A stretch of DNA of 17,356 nucleotides, from contig WELB01000095.1 of the NCBI GenBank assembly GCA_009602725.1, positions 279,551-296,906 on the forward strand. Direction: 5' to 3'. Positions 16,511 to 17,356 of the stretch are shown in pieces; the first letter of the stretch is position 1; each line of letters opens with the position of its first letter. Source of the stretch: Spirogloea muscicola. Its lineage: Eukaryota > Streptophyta > Zygnematophyceae > Spirogloeales > Spirogloeaceae. Both the position numbers and the translations under genes were made by a program. The notes beneath the pieces are model-generated. The model saw only the letters and a list, made by a program, of their open reading frames with translations, made no database searches and was not told the origin of the DNA.

Positions 16511-16766
16511 GAGGCCTGAAGATGTCATGGCAGCACAGGGGGAGGATGGATCACTCAGTAGTTACGAGTGAGGAGCCGCATTGGGCGTGCCACTCCTCTC
16601 TATACTCCAGTCTCGTCTGGCCCACCCCGCGGGCTCGTGGCGGTGCGGCACAACGGCCACCACGTTCCGCGCACCGTCTCAGGTCTCGCTTCTCCAGCCC
16701 CTTATCCCCAATCCCCTTCTCTCTTTGACGAATACTGCACTGGCTGGCTATGGCCTCCTTTTCGTT
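16511..16766. other. Spacer between repeat cluster and right-edge gene
   Basis: Pyrimidine-rich plus strand from about 16580 to 16740 with no coding feature. It would contain the 3' untranslated region of the minus-strand gene at the right edge; no TGTAA is visible on that strand here. Confidence 0.4.
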
Positions 16767-17291
16767 TCACCGCCTTGCCAACCCCCCGGGGCGCTCGAGC
16801 GCCTGAGCGCCGCCGGGCGCGCATGCCGCCGCCTGCCAAGGCACGGCGCGCACCTGCGCGGCGCGCTCCTCGGAGCTCGCCGCGCACAGTGCCGCCCGCA
16901 GCGCGGCCCCCAGCTGGCGGGGTCCCTCATGCCACGCCGTGCGCCGCGGCGGCCACGGCGGTGGCGAGGGAGGATACGGCACCTAGGCAGCTTGCACAGC
17001 CTCGTGCGGGGGACATGGGTCCGGCTGCCCAGCCCACAAGCTGGCGCGGCCGGCTGCGATCAAACCCTCGGCTCACTTGTGCCGGGGAGGCAACCGCACT
17101 GGCGGCCATTGCGAGAGCAGTGCACCGGAGCTCCAGGAGCTGCTGCGCTACGCGCTCATCCCAGGCCCCACCAGGCCCAGGGATGGACGAGACGGCTGTC
17201 CCAACCACGGCCCCAACATCATCCGAGATTGCCATGGAGGAGGACAACATGGAGAGGGGCACAGGACCCCCTCCCCCAGTATCCTCTCCCA
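16767..17291 (-). CDS. Unidentified Ala-rich protein, two exons, right edge
   Basis: On the minus strand an exon of about 17291-17077 joins in phase 0 to 16982-16767 across a 94-bp intron with GTGAGC donor and CTGCCTAG acceptor. The first exon includes SMLSSSMAISDDVGAVVG and WDERVAQQLLELRCTALAMA; the second starts VPYPPSPPPWPPRR, continues WHEGPRQLGAALRAALCAAS and ends LARR with TGA. The helical Ala/Leu/Arg/Glu composition looks coding, but I cannot assign a family. The 5' end is open: a stop at 17299-17301 and a CAG just before 17291 suggest that an upstream exon is spliced in, or that translation starts at one of two internal ATGs. A CAG|GTGCGC site within the second exon (after SSEERAAQ) could be a donor, so the stop at 16767 may not be the true end. 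Confidence 0.4.
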
Positions 17292-17356
17292 CTGCTTCTC
17301 ATGCTGCTCTACTCACGGGCTTCGAGCCCCACCCACAACCAACGCCGTGCACCTCC
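17292..17356 (-). other. Right-edge remainder
   Basis: On the minus strand this contains a GTGAGT donor-like site at about 17315-17310 only some 24 bases before the exon starting at 17291, too short for an ordinary intron. Nothing further can be said because the window ends. Confidence 0.25.

Overview
The window looks like nuclear DNA of a green alga. The organism call is an inference from four things: interrupted genes with GT-AG introns of about 90-400 bp, a plant-type ISWI protein, a plant-type eEF1B with an Ala/Pro linker, and TGTAA motifs just after stop codons (the chlorophyte poly(A) signal). A trebouxiophyte-like chlorophyte fits, but the genus cannot be told. GC content is uneven: the 5' exons of genes and both window edges are very GC-rich, while introns and the later ISWI exons are much less so.

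Layout. 1-243 (+) is the 3' part of an unidentified GC-rich coding stretch cut by the window edge. 478-1453 (+) is a two-exon (or longer) gene for a Gly/Ala-rich protein with a stretch resembling the C-terminal half of a CCT domain; it may be continuous with the left-edge exon. 1454-3345 holds no gene I can support. 3346-5785 (-) is a complete seven-exon gene for translation elongation factor eEF1B (beta/delta class nucleotide exchange subunit, 257 aa). Directly upstream on the same strand, 6042 down to at least 5870, lies what looks like the last exon of a pectinesterase; its open frame runs on through the eEF1B start codon in another frame. A single N at 6070 sits 28 bases beyond that exon, and no further pectinesterase exon follows. 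6641-14704 (+) is a complete 24-exon gene for an ISWI chromatin-remodelling ATPase of 1102 aa. 14705-16766 has no clear gene but carries a cluster of diverged repeats in both orientations, several with a GGGCTG/CAGCCC hairpin. 16767-17291 (-) is a two-exon unidentified coding stretch at the right edge.

The two housekeeping genes, eEF1B (translation) and ISWI (nucleosome spacing), are divergently arranged around a GC-rich interval of about 0.85 kb that contains the pectinesterase exon. They share no pathway, so the grouping looks positional rather than functional.

I reconstructed both main genes by hand from splice signals and family conservation; every exon junction keeps the frame. I see no evidence of a new multi-gene system. 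The items most worth following up are the pectinesterase/eEF1B overlap beside the N, the eEF1B stop codon split by an intron, the hairpin repeat family, and the degenerate CCT-like protein.
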